This document shows positions 1 to 8,122 of a stretch of 64,000 bases of DNA, one piece after another. Each line of letters begins with the position of its first letter. Within the stretch, counting starts at the first letter, position 1. The stretch lies in the NCBI GenBank assembly GCA_902790625.1, contig CADASP010000001.1:62001-126000 (forward strand), written 5' to 3'. A program made the position numbers and the translations under genes. Under the pieces are notes generated by a model that was not told the DNA's origin, searched no databases, and worked only from the letters and a program-made list of their open reading frames with translations. Source of the stretch: an uncultured Prevotellaceae bacterium. GTDB lineage: Bacteria; Bacteroidota; Bacteroidia; Bacteroidales; Bacteroidaceae.

Positions 1-346
1 GCGAGAGGATAAGCACCTTCTCGCCAGGCATTGTCAACGCTTTGATAGCCACCGACATAGCGGGCACAACACCAGTGGTGTAGAGCATCTCTTCGCGATA
101 GATGTTCCACTGATGGCGGCGACTAAACCAGTTGATGACGGCAGCATAGTACTCGTCGGTGACGACGGTATAGCCATACACACCATGTGCGGCACGCCGA
201 CATACAGCCTCCTGAATGGCGGGGGCGGCACGAAAGTCCATATCGGCCACCCACAACGGGATGACATCGGCATGAGGGGCTTCGTCATACTTCACGCAGC
301 CAGTGCCGCGTCGTTCTACATATTCATCAAAATGATACTTCGACAT
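1..346 (-). CDS. MalY/PatB-family PLP-dependent aminotransferase / cystathionine beta-lyase, N-terminal part
   Basis: This is the first 115 codons of a gene that runs off the left edge of the window. The start codon is the ATG complementary to 344-346. The N-terminus opens with a short acidic segment and contains LWVADMDFR followed by a Tyr/Gly-rich GVYGYT motif. These are typical of the MalY/PatB branch of fold-type I PLP enzymes, where the first motif shapes the substrate pocket. Members usually act as C-S lyases (cystathionine beta-lyase) or aminotransferases. The PLP-binding lysine lies beyond the window, so activity cannot be confirmed. The gene lies 60 bp downstream of the DUF3737 gene on the same strand and could be co-transcribed with it. 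The family assignment is fairly secure; the exact substrate is not. Confidence 0.75.
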   Translation of the reverse strand, partial: MSKYHFDEYVERRGTGCVKYDEAPHADVIPLWVADMDFRAAPAIQEAVCRRAAHGVYGYTVVTDEYYAAVINWFSRRHQWNIYREEMLYTTGVVPAMSVAIKALTMPGEKVLILS

Positions 347-406
347 AATGCTATATAATAATATAAGGAGATGACATCAAGACATCGAAGACTTATCGTC
401 TTGTCG

Positions 407-1255
407 TCAACGCCCCTTGATGTTAATAACGCAGTTGGCGGGTTGCCGAATATTCTCATCGATAGTCACGCTACCAATGCTGTCGGCTGTGATGTGCCCA
501 CTGGTGGGATTCTTGATGTTGGTGATATGTCCGCGGATGTCGGCCTGCACATTGCTGTACTCAAACACGCGGTCGCAGTCGGGGGCGAACGAACAGTTCT
601 CCAGCACCAGCTCGTCGGCATAGCACAGCAACTGTTCGCCCGCCAGCTGACAGTTGATGAGTCGCACGTTCTTGGAGTGCCACGCCAAGTATTCGCCATC
701 GAGCAGCGAATCGCGAATGACGATGTTCTCGCACTCCCAGAACGAGTCCTTCGTCACAATATGGGCGTTGCTAAGCTCTACGTTCTTGCAGTATTGGAAC
801 ACATACTTCGAGTCGCTCTTCAGTCCATCGATCTTCACGTTCTCGCAAAACATAAAAGGATAGGTTCCATCGTGAAGCTCGAGGTTTTTCGCTTCAATGT
901 CGCTACAACGCCAGAAGATCTCGTCGGCATCGTTGATGACCACATCCTCTAAGTAGAGGTGGTGCATCTCTCGAAACATTTTTGGGCCGTCAATGCGGGT
1001 GTGGCGCATGTCTAAATGGTCGCTGTACCAGAGTGCCGAGCGGGCACCGACATCAAACTGACAACGGTTGATGCGGAAACCATGAACGTGCCAGAACGGA
1101 TACTTGCCCCAGAAACGGCAGTCGTCGGCTTCAATGTTGCTACATTCCTTGATGGCACTCTCACCATCGCCAATGGTAACTTGCTCCAGTCGTAAATCGT
1201 GTGATTCAAACAGCGGACGTTCACCTTCAAAATGCTGGTTTTTGATAATCTTCAT
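407..1255 (-). CDS. DUF3737 family right-handed beta-helix-like protein
   Basis: A 282-residue protein that matches the DUF3737 pattern: strings of short strand-like repeats such as IEADDCRFWG, LHDGTYPFMF and NVRLINCQLAG. They suggest a pectate-lyase-like parallel beta-helix. No signal peptide is visible, so it is probably cytoplasmic, and the function of the family is unknown. The frame is open upstream, but the ATG at 1253-1255 (MKIIKNQHFEGE) is chosen because a minus-strand -7 box lies just upstream at 1281-1288 and any longer start would overlap it. It is divergent from mnmG and lies upstream of the aminotransferase gene on the same strand. Confidence 0.75.
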   Translation of the reverse strand: MKIIKNQHFEGERPLFESHDLRLEQVTIGDGESAIKECSNIEADDCRFWGKYPFWHVHGFRINRCQFDVGARSALWYSDHLDMRHTRIDGPKMFREMHHLYLEDVVINDADEIFWRCSDIEAKNLELHDGTYPFMFCENVKIDGLKSDSKYVFQYCKNVELSNAHIVTKDSFWECENIVIRDSLLDGEYLAWHSKNVRLINCQLAGEQLLCYADELVLENCSFAPDCDRVFEYSNVQADIRGHITNIKNPTSGHITADSIGSVTIDENIRQPANCVINIKGR

Positions 1256-1280
1256 ATACTGAATGTGATAAATAAGCATG

Positions 1281-1288
1281 CAAAGATA
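1281..1288 (-). promoter_or_regulatory. Bacteroidota -7 box for the DUF3737 gene
   Basis: TATCTTTG read on the minus strand, 26 bases upstream of the chosen ATG. It matches the Bacteroidota sigma-ABfr consensus TAnnTTTG. Inferred from sequence only. Confidence 0.55.
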
Positions 1289-1362
1289 AAAAGAAAGAAA
1301 GGAAAAACAAAGGAATTTAGGTTTTTTATTATTCAAGAAAAGGGCAAATCGCAAAAAATGAG

Positions 1363-1370
1363 TAACTTTG
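1363..1370 (+). promoter_or_regulatory. Bacteroidota -7 box for mnmG
   Basis: TAACTTTG, a perfect TAnnTTTG match 18 bases before the ATG at 1388. Because it lies inside any longer reading frame, it argues that mnmG starts at 1388 or 1391 and not further upstream. Confidence 0.6.
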
Positions 1371-1387
1371 CACAAAAATCAAAGGCA

Positions 1388-3304
1388 ATGATGACACTGA
1401 AATACGATGTAGTGGTGATAGGTGGTGGCCACGCTGGCTGCGAGGCTGCATGCGCCTCGGCTAACATGGGTGCCAAGACACTCCTGGTCACCATGGACAT
1501 GAACAAGATAGCCCAGATGTCGTGCAATCCTGCCGTCGGCGGAATTGCAAAGGGACAGATTGTACGCGAGATTGATGCCCTGGGTGGACAGATGGGAAGA
1601 GTGACTGATGCCACGGCCATTCAGTTCCGAATGCTCAACGTGGGGAAGGGACCCGCAGTATGGAGCCCGAGGGCTCAATGCGACCGAGGAAAATTCATTT
1701 GGGAATGGCGCAAAAAGTTGGATGAAACCGATAATTTAGATGTGTGGCAAGATCAGGCATGCGAATTGCTGGTAGAGGAAGGAAAGAAGAAAACGGTGAA
1801 GGGTGTGCGCACCATCTGGGGAGCTGAAATCCTGGCCCGATGCGTCATCGTCACAGCCGGAACATTCCTCAATGGACTGTTGCACATTGGCCGCAAGATG
1901 GTGTCCGGGGGCAGGATTGCGGAGCCAGCAGTGGCCGATTTCACCGAGAGCATCACCCGCCACGGCATTCGCTCTGCCAGGATGAAAACGGGTACTCCCG
2001 TGCGCATCGACAAGCGCAGTGTTGACTTCAGCTTGCTGACCATGCAACCCGGCGAGAACCACCCTTATCGGTTCTCCTATTGCTCAGGGCCGCAGAACCA
2101 GTATGAGACATCCAATCATAAGCCAACCTCGCTGCCACAGCTGCCCTGCTGGACTGTGAACACAAACCCAGAGGTACACCGCATCCTGCGCGGTGGATTG
2201 GAGGATTCGCCACTCTACAACGGACAGATTCATTCCATCGGACCCCGCTATTGTCCGTCGATAGAAACCAAGTTGGTGACTTTTCCCGACCGTGAACAAC
2301 ACCCACTCTTTTTGGAACCCGAAGGCGTAGACACCAACGAGATGTATCTGAATGGCTTCTCCTCGTCGCTGCCGATGGAAACGCAGATTGAAGCCCTGAA
2401 AAAGATGCCAGCCTTCAAGAACGTGAAGGTGTATCGCCCCGGCTATGCCATCGAGTACGACTTCTTCGACCCCACCCAGCTGAAGCATACGCTGGAATCG
2501 AAGATGGTGGACGGACTCTTCATGGCAGGACAGGTGAACGGCACCACAGGATATGAGGAGGCCGCCGGACAGGGACTGGCCGCTGGCGTAAATGCCGCGT
2601 TGAAGAGCAACGGCGAACAAACCTTTGTAATGCACCGCGACGAGTCATACATCGGCGTGCTCATCGATGACTTGGTGACAAAAGGCGTTGACGAACCCTA
2701 CAGAATGTTTACGTCGCGGGCCGAATATCGCATCCTGCTCAGACAAGACGACGCCGACCGCCGACTGACGGAGCGCTCATACGAACTGGGACTGGCGAAG
2801 CGCGACCGATACGACTGGTGGATGGAGAAGAAACAAGGTATAGAAGACATCAGCAACTTCTGCAAGAGCTATGCCATCAAACCCAGAGAAATCAACGATG
2901 CTCTGGAACGCCTCGGCACCACCCCACTTCAGTTTGGTGTGAAGCTCGAAGACCTGGTGACACGCCCCCAGCTAAACCTGAAGAACCTTTCGGAAATCAT
3001 CCCACCATTGCGCGAAGTCATCGACCGTCTGCCAAATAGAAAAGAAGAGATAGCTGAGGCCGCCGAGATACGTATTAAGTATAGAGGCTACATAGAGCGC
3101 GAACGCGTGGTGGCTGAAAAGATGCACCGCTTGGAAAACATCCGCATCAAGGGCCACTTCAATTACAACGAGCTACAGTCGCTCTCGACCGAGGCCCGAC
3201 AAAAGCTCATTGCCATCGATCCGGAGACGCTGGCACAGGCCAGCCGCATCCCTGGTGTGAGTCCCAGCGACATCAACGTGCTGTTGGTGCTGATGCACCG
3301 TTGA
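1388..3304 (+). CDS. mnmG: tRNA uridine-5-carboxymethylaminomethyl(34) synthesis enzyme MnmG
   Basis: A 638-residue FAD-dependent enzyme that, together with MnmE (not in the window), adds the carboxymethylaminomethyl group to U34 of tRNAs reading split codon boxes. The N-terminus carries the dinucleotide-binding motif VVVIGGGHAGCEAA at about residues 8-21. The conserved CNPAVGGIAKG segment and the GxxxGGxRTE-type central region follow, and the C-terminal GidA helical domain ends with SRIPGVSPSDINVLL. Length is normal for the family. The start is ATG 1388 (ATG 1391 is equally possible), chosen because a -7 promoter box lies immediately upstream. In many bacteria mnmG (gidA) lies close to the chromosome origin, which agrees with the nearby parS sites. 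Confidence 0.96.
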   Translation: MMTLKYDVVVIGGGHAGCEAACASANMGAKTLLVTMDMNKIAQMSCNPAVGGIAKGQIVREIDALGGQMGRVTDATAIQFRMLNVGKGPAVWSPRAQCDRGKFIWEWRKKLDETDNLDVWQDQACELLVEEGKKKTVKGVRTIWGAEILARCVIVTAGTFLNGLLHIGRKMVSGGRIAEPAVADFTESITRHGIRSARMKTGTPVRIDKRSVDFSLLTMQPGENHPYRFSYCSGPQNQYETSNHKPTSLPQLPCWTVNTNPEVHRILRGGLEDSPLYNGQIHSIGPRYCPSIETKLVTFPDREQHPLFLEPEGVDTNEMYLNGFSSSLPMETQIEALKKMPAFKNVKVYRPGYAIEYDFFDPTQLKHTLESKMVDGLFMAGQVNGTTGYEEAAGQGLAAGVNAALKSNGEQTFVMHRDESYIGVLIDDLVTKGVDEPYRMFTSRAEYRILLRQDDADRRLTERSYELGLAKRDRYDWWMEKKQGIEDISNFCKSYAIKPREINDALERLGTTPLQFGVKLEDLVTRPQLNLKNLSEIIPPLREVIDRLPNRKEEIAEAAEIRIKYRGYIERERVVAEKMHRLENIRIKGHFNYNELQSLSTEARQKLIAIDPETLAQASRIPGVSPSDINVLLVLMHR

Positions 3305-3342
3305 GGCTCTGCCGAAAGGACAACGGACTACAAAACCTCATT

Positions 3343-3358
3343 CGTTCCACGTGAAACA
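3343..3358. other. Degenerate parS-like centromere site
   Basis: Between mnmG and apt. The 16 bases match the ParB/Spo0J parS consensus TGTTTCACGTGAAACA at 14 of 16 positions; the mismatches are in the left arm and the CACGTGAAACA half is intact. Its proximity to the perfect copy at 3954-3969 supports it. Confidence 0.6.
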
Positions 3359-3391
3359 AAAATCATTTTTATATCAAACAAACCACTGATT

Positions 3392-3922
3392 ATGAACAAC
3401 AAAGTGCTGATGGAAAATCTCAGGAGCATTCCTGACTTTCCGAAAAAAGGAATCAACTTTCGCGATGTGACCACCCTCTACAAGAACGCCGAGTGCGTGC
3501 AGATAATGCTCGACGAATTGGAGCAGCTCTATCGCGACAAGGGAATCACGAAGATTGTGGGAATAGAAAGTCGCGGCTTCGTGATGGCATCGGCTCTGGC
3601 CGGCAGACTGGGGTGTGGCATCGTGCTGGCACGCAAACCCGGCAAGCTGCCCAGCACCGTCATCAAGGAAAGCTTCTCGAAGGAATACGGCGTGGACACC
3701 GTGGAGATGCACATCGACAGCATCAATGCGGACGACGTGGTGCTGATACACGACGACCTGCTGGCCACTGGCGGAACTGCCAAGGCCACCTTCAAACTGG
3801 TGAAGCATTTCAAACCCAAAAAGGTGTATATGAATTTCATCATTGAAATCAAAGACGAGGGACTGCATGGCCGCGACGAGTTGGAACCACTGTGCGAAGT
3901 GACCACACTGATGACGCTATAA
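3392..3922 (+). CDS. apt: Adenine phosphoribosyltransferase
   Basis: A 176-residue cytosolic purine-salvage enzyme that converts adenine and PRPP to AMP and pyrophosphate. The PRPP-binding loop is the clear VLIHDDLLATGGTA segment at about residues 117-130. The N-terminal DFPKKGINFRDVTTL and the GIESRGFVMASALA segment are characteristic of Apt. Length is typical. The gene is bracketed by two parS-type sites, one in each intergenic gap, so its surroundings appear to be constrained by chromosome segregation rather than by purine metabolism. Confidence 0.95.
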   Translation: MNNKVLMENLRSIPDFPKKGINFRDVTTLYKNAECVQIMLDELEQLYRDKGITKIVGIESRGFVMASALAGRLGCGIVLARKPGKLPSTVIKESFSKEYGVDTVEMHIDSINADDVVLIHDDLLATGGTAKATFKLVKHFKPKKVYMNFIIEIKDEGLHGRDELEPLCEVTTLMTL

Positions 3923-3953
3923 AAGAAGAAAACATCGGATTAAAAAGCGCGAC

Positions 3954-3969
3954 TGTTTCACGTGAAACA
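3954..3969. other. Perfect parS centromere site
   Basis: TGTTTCACGTGAAACA, an exact match to the 16-bp palindromic ParB/Spo0J binding site, located in the apt-uvrC gap 8 bases before the uvrC start. In known chromosomes most parS sites lie near oriC. This one lies about 26 kb from the DnaA-box cluster at 30136-30362. Confidence 0.85.
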
Positions 3970-3977
3970 CGAAAGGC

Positions 3978-5819
3978 ATGACGAAGGAAGAAAACGAGAA
4001 GAGGCTTGAATATCTAAAGGGTATTGTGAGGAGACTGCCAGAGAAACCGGGCAGCTATCAGTTCTACGACGAGGAGCACACCATCATCTACGTGGGAAAG
4101 GCCAAGAACTTGAAGAACCGCGTATCATCTTACTTCCATACGGAGGTGGACAGGTTCAAGACGAAGGTGTTGGTAAGCAAAATCCACGACATCTCATATA
4201 CCGTGGTAAATACAGAAGAGGATGCCCTGCTACTGGAGAACTCACTCATCAAGAAATACAATCCCCGCTACAACGTCTTGCTGAAAGACGGTAAGACCTA
4301 TCCAAGCATCTGCGTCACCAACGAATATCTGCCTCGCGTTTTCAAGACTCGTACCATCAACAAAAAAGGAGGCACATACTTCGGACCCTATTCGCATGTG
4401 GGTTCGATGTACGCAATCCTCGATTTAATAAAAGAACTATATAAACCGCGCACATGCCGTTTTCCAATGACCAAAGAAGGGGTGGAAAACGGCAAATACA
4501 AAGTATGCTTAGACTACCACATCAAGCGATGCAATGGCCCATGCACAGGTAAGCAAAGTTGGGAAAGCTACCAGGAAAACATACGACAAGCACGTGAAAT
4601 ATTGAAGGGGAACTCTCGCAAGGTGATACGCGACCTGAAAGTAAAAATGGAGCAACTGGCGGCAGAACTACGCTTTGAAGAGGCCGAAGAAGTGAAGCAA
4701 AAGTACTTGGCATTGGATGGCTTTGTCACGCGCAGCGAGGTGGTGAGCCACACCATCGACAACGTCGATGTATTCAGCATCACCAGCGACGAGAAGATCG
4801 CTTACATCAACTATATCCACGTCTCGAATGGGAGCATCAACCAGAGCTTTACCATTGAATACAAGAAAAAGATGGACGAGACGGATGAAGAACTGTTGCA
4901 ATTAGGCATCGCTGAGCTGCGAGAACGCTTCAAGAGTCAGGCGAAAGAGATCATCGTACAGCAAGAAATAGACCTGAATATGGAAGGTGTCGTTTTCACC
5001 ATTCCACAACGTGGGGACAAGAAAACACTGCTCGACCTGTCGATCATGAATGGCAAACAATACAAATTCGACCGTCTGAAACAGGCAGAGAAATTAAATC
5101 CCGAGCAGAAGCAAGTACGACTGATGAAAGAGCTGCAAGAGAAACTAAAGCTCCCTACCCTACCCTACCAAATAGAATGTTTCGACAACTCAAACATCAG
5201 CGGCAGCGATGCGGTAGCAGCCTGCGTAGTGTTTAAGAAGATGAAGCCCTCGAAGAGCGACTACAAACGCTATAACATCAAAACCGTGGTGGGGCCAGAC
5301 GACTACGCATCGATGAAGGAAGTGGTGTTAAGACGATATAAACGACTGATAGATGAAGAGCAACCTCTACCCGACTTGATAGTAGCCGACGGTGGACGAG
5401 GACAGATGGAGGTGATACGTGAGGTGATTCAGGACGAATTGAAACTCGACATCCCCATCGCCGGACTGGCCAAAAACGACCGCCACAGAACGAATGAACT
5501 GCTATACGGGTTCCCGCCCATGACGGTGGCATTGAAGACCGATTCGGAATTATTCCATGTGCTCACACAGCTACAAGATGAGGTACACCGCTTTGCCATC
5601 ACTTTCCATCGCGAGAAGCGTTCCAAGCATGCACTACACAGCGAGCTGGACGAAATAAAAGGCATTGGACCAAAGACACGCGATGAGCTGCTACGACAGC
5701 TAAAGTCGATCAAGAAAATCAAAGAGTCGGCAGTTAAAGAGCTGGAAAGCTTCATCGGAAAGGCAAAAGCCACCATCGTCTACAACCATTTCCACGGAAA
5801 TGAAGGTCAAAAGGAATAG
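3978..5819 (+). CDS. uvrC: Excinuclease ABC subunit UvrC
   Basis: A 613-residue nucleotide-excision-repair nuclease that makes the 3' and 5' incisions around lesions marked by UvrAB. Domain order is complete. There is an N-terminal GIY-YIG nuclease (GSYQFYDEE...IIYVGKAKNLKNRV, about residues 24-53). A UvrB-interacting UVR helical segment lies near residues 216-243 (LAAELRFEEAEEVKQKY). The RNase H-like UvrC domain contains the IECFDNSNISG and IVADGGRGQ motifs, and a C-terminal helix-hairpin-helix starts near residue 560 (IKGIGPKTRDELLRQL). The ATG at 3978 comes right after the parS site. The next gene starts about 450 bp downstream behind a repeat-rich gap. Confidence 0.96.
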   Translation: MTKEENEKRLEYLKGIVRRLPEKPGSYQFYDEEHTIIYVGKAKNLKNRVSSYFHTEVDRFKTKVLVSKIHDISYTVVNTEEDALLLENSLIKKYNPRYNVLLKDGKTYPSICVTNEYLPRVFKTRTINKKGGTYFGPYSHVGSMYAILDLIKELYKPRTCRFPMTKEGVENGKYKVCLDYHIKRCNGPCTGKQSWESYQENIRQAREILKGNSRKVIRDLKVKMEQLAAELRFEEAEEVKQKYLALDGFVTRSEVVSHTIDNVDVFSITSDEKIAYINYIHVSNGSINQSFTIEYKKKMDETDEELLQLGIAELRERFKSQAKEIIVQQEIDLNMEGVVFTIPQRGDKKTLLDLSIMNGKQYKFDRLKQAEKLNPEQKQVRLMKELQEKLKLPTLPYQIECFDNSNISGSDAVAACVVFKKMKPSKSDYKRYNIKTVVGPDDYASMKEVVLRRYKRLIDEEQPLPDLIVADGGRGQMEVIREVIQDELKLDIPIAGLAKNDRHRTNELLYGFPPMTVALKTDSELFHVLTQLQDEVHRFAITFHREKRSKHALHSELDEIKGIGPKTRDELLRQLKSIKKIKESAVKELESFIGKAKATIVYNHFHGNEGQKE

Positions 5820-6273
5820 TTAAATAGTCTTTCAATTGTTAAATTTTGGCCAAAGATAATTAGAAAAGGTAAGTAATTATTTTCCAAAAGATTACGCCGG
5901 GAAAAAATTTGGAGCGCTCCAAATTTCAAAAAGGCAACGCCATTTTTCAAAAAGTCAACGCCAAATTAAATTTTAGAGCGCTCCAAATTTTGCAAAAGCA
6001 TACGAATTGTTAAAAACAAGATAGCAATGAAACAAAATATTTGGCTTTTATAAAAATAGTAGGAAAAAAATGAGTATCTTTGCAGCAATCTTTTCAAAAC
6101 GACAAAACAGACATGAGATATAGCATTACAGACCCCACCTCCACTCCCCTCATCATGAAGGGAAGGTAAGGGCTACGTCCGAAGTAGCCACAAGTACTTA
6201 CCCTCGCTTCAAGGGGATGGGTCAGGGGAGAGGTCTGAAATATTATTGATATGGAAGCATAAGAAAGATAAAG
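5820..6273. repeat. Repeat-rich intergenic region between uvrC and dtd
   Basis: No coding sequence was seen in these 454 bases. Bases 5905-5991 form a composite repeat. It starts with a 22-bp perfect palindrome (5905-5926) centred on GGAGCGCTCC, continues with two direct copies of a TTTCAAAAAGtCAACGCC-type unit (5925-5964), and ends with a second, imperfect palindrome (5966-5991). A -7 box for dtd lies at 6075-6082. The stretch 6130-6240 is a C/G-rich imperfect inverted repeat (ACCCCACCTCC... against ...GGGGAGAGGT) in the transcribed leader of dtd. Similar elements recur elsewhere in the window. Confidence 0.7.
6075..6082 (+). promoter_or_regulatory. Bacteroidota -7 box for the dtd operon
   Basis: TATCTTTG matching TAnnTTTG. 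It implies a leader of about 185 nucleotides before dtd, filled with a C/G-rich hairpin element. Confidence 0.5.
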
Positions 6274-6726
6274 ATGAGAGCAGTAATACAACGTGTGAGT
6301 CACGCGAGCGTGAGCATCGACGGTGAGGTAAAAGCGGCCATCGGGCAAGGACTCCTCATCCTGCTTGGCGTATGCGACGAAGACGAGCAAGAAGACGTTG
6401 CTTGGCTGGTGAAGAAAACGGCAAATCTGCGGATATTCAACGACGATGACGGTGTGATGAACCGCAGCATCATAGACGTTGAAGGTCAGGCACTTGTGGT
6501 GAGCCAGTTCACGCTCTACGCCAGCTACAAGAAGGGGAATCGCCCGTCGTGGTTCCGCGCCGGCAGCCATGAGCACTCCATACCGCTCTACAACGCTTTC
6601 TGCCAGCAACTCTCGCAAGAGATAGGAAAACCCGTTGGCACAGGTGAATTTGGGGCAGACATGAAGGTGGAACTGCTCAACGACGGGCCCGTGACCATCT
6701 GTATGGACACTAAAAACAAGGAATAA
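6274..6726 (+). CDS. dtd: D-aminoacyl-tRNA deacylase
   Basis: A 150-residue cytosolic proofreading enzyme that hydrolyses D-amino acids (and glycine on tRNA-Ala) from mischarged tRNAs. It starts with the family signature MRAVIQRVSHASVSIDGE. It carries the SQFTLYA motif near residue 77 and the NDGPVTI segment, holding the cross-subunit Gly-cisPro motif, near the C-terminus. Length is standard. It is followed 42 bases later by the MazG-like gene and then deoC, forming a probable three-gene operon of nucleotide and translation housekeeping. Confidence 0.94.
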   Translation: MRAVIQRVSHASVSIDGEVKAAIGQGLLILLGVCDEDEQEDVAWLVKKTANLRIFNDDDGVMNRSIIDVEGQALVVSQFTLYASYKKGNRPSWFRAGSHEHSIPLYNAFCQQLSQEIGKPVGTGEFGADMKVELLNDGPVTICMDTKNKE

Positions 6727-6768
6727 AGAAACCACATTGCAAAGATTCACACTAATCGATAGAACAAA

Positions 6769-7095
6769 ATGACCATCAAAGAAGCACAGCAAATCGTTGA
6801 TGTCTGGATACACAAGTATGGCGTGCGTTACTTTTCGGAACTCACCAACATGGCAGTGCTCACCGAAGAGGTGGGCGAGTTGGCCCGTGTGATGGCCCGC
6901 AAATATGGTGACCAAAGCTTCAAGGAAGGTGAGAAAGAGAACCTGGGCGAAGAGATGGCCGACGTGCTGTGGGTTTTGCTCTGCCTGGCCAACCAGACAG
7001 GCGTAGACCTGACAGAAGAACTACAGAAGTCAATTGAGAAAAAGACCCGCCGCGACTCGTTGCGGCATATTGCAAACCCAAAACTAAAAGCATAA
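6769..7095 (+). CDS. MazG-like nucleotide pyrophosphohydrolase
   Basis: A 108-residue all-alpha NTP pyrophosphohydrolase of the MazG/dUTPase superfamily. It shows the metal-binding pair EEVGELARVM (ExxE) and GEEMADVLWVLLCLANQ (EExxD). Such small MazG proteins hydrolyse non-canonical or surplus nucleoside triphosphates to monophosphates. The substrate cannot be told from sequence. It lies between dtd and deoC, with only 4 bases before deoC, so co-transcription and a nucleotide-housekeeping role are likely. Confidence 0.85.
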   Translation: MTIKEAQQIVDVWIHKYGVRYFSELTNMAVLTEEVGELARVMARKYGDQSFKEGEKENLGEEMADVLWVLLCLANQTGVDLTEELQKSIEKKTRRDSLRHIANPKLKA

Positions 7096-7099
7096 AACC

Positions 7100-8023
7100 A
7101 TGGCTGAACAACATGAACACAAGCATCAACACGCGATGCCAATGAGCCACATCGAAGAGGCTTTAAAGAAGTACAACCTCGACATCACCAACGAGCAGGT
7201 GAGCGAGGCAGTGAAGAAAATCATCGCTGAAAAAGTGCCCCAGAACGACACGCTCGAAGTAAAGAAATTCCTGATGGGAAGCGTGGAGCTGACTACTCTG
7301 AAGACCACCGACAGCGACACCAGCGTGATGGCTTTCACAGAGAAGGTGAACAAGTTTGAAGAGGAGTACCCTACCCTACCCCACGTGGCTACCATCTGTG
7401 TATATCCACGTTTTGCCCGCACCGTTCACGAGACATTAGAGGTGGAAGGTGTAGAGATAGCCTGCGTGTCGGGATCATTCCCCAGCAGCCAGAGCCTCAT
7501 CGAAGTGAAAACCGTGGAAACGGCATTGGCCGTAAAAGACGGTGCCACCGAGATCGACATCGTGCAACCCGTGGGAAGTCTGTTGGAAGGCGACTACGAA
7601 ACAGTGGTCGACGAGATTCAGCAGCAGAAAGAGGCTTGTGGCGATGCCCCTTTGAAAGTAATACTTGAAACTGGGTGCCTGAAGACTGCCAAGAACATCA
7701 AGATTGCTTCGCTACTGGCCATGTATGCCGGTGCCGACTACATCAAGACCAGCACCGGAAAACTGGAGCCCGCCGCCACGCCCGAGGCCGCCTACGTGAT
7801 GTGCCAAGCTATCAAGGAATACTACGATGAAACGGGCATACAGATTGGTTTTAAGCCTGCTGGAGGACTGAATTCACCCATGGATGCCATCATCATGTAC
7901 ACCATTGTAAAGGAGGTGCTTGGCGAGCGCTGGCTCACCAACAAATGGCTCCGCTTGGGCACCAGCCGCCTGGCCAACATGCTGCTGAGCGAGGTAGTGG
8001 GAAAAGAGATTAAATTCTACTAA
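7100..8023 (+). CDS. deoC: Deoxyribose-phosphate aldolase
   Basis: A 307-residue class I aldolase that cleaves 2-deoxyribose-5-phosphate to glyceraldehyde-3-phosphate and acetaldehyde in deoxynucleoside catabolism. The Schiff-base lysine lies in the conserved ADYIKTSTGK segment, and a second conserved lysine in IGFKPAGGL. The protein is longer than the roughly 220-260 residues of short DeoC forms. It has an N-terminal extension beginning with a His-rich stretch (HEHKHQHAMPMSH) and then a helical region. The start at 7100, 4 bases after the preceding stop, is supported by this tight spacing. A strong palindrome follows at 8066-8093. Confidence 0.95.
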   Translation: MAEQHEHKHQHAMPMSHIEEALKKYNLDITNEQVSEAVKKIIAEKVPQNDTLEVKKFLMGSVELTTLKTTDSDTSVMAFTEKVNKFEEEYPTLPHVATICVYPRFARTVHETLEVEGVEIACVSGSFPSSQSLIEVKTVETALAVKDGATEIDIVQPVGSLLEGDYETVVDEIQQQKEACGDAPLKVILETGCLKTAKNIKIASLLAMYAGADYIKTSTGKLEPAATPEAAYVMCQAIKEYYDETGIQIGFKPAGGLNSPMDAIIMYTIVKEVLGERWLTNKWLRLGTSRLANMLLSEVVGKEIKFY

Positions 8024-8065
8024 GACAATCCTATTCACCATAAAAGGAAAAAATCATGTAAAGCC

Positions 8066-8093
8066 ATTGAGTCCCTAAATTTAGGGACTCAAT
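8066..8093. terminator. 28-bp perfect palindrome between convergent deoC and the prenyl synthase gene
   Basis: A self-complementary stretch built on GAGTCCCTAAATTTAGGGACTC and flanked by ATT/AAT. It lies between the deoC stop (8023) and the stop of the convergent prenyl synthase gene (8123). It probably works as a bidirectional terminator, although the U-tracts are weak. Confidence 0.6.
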
Positions 8094-8122
8094 TTGTGTC
8101 GAAGAAAAAAGGTGCTAGTGCT

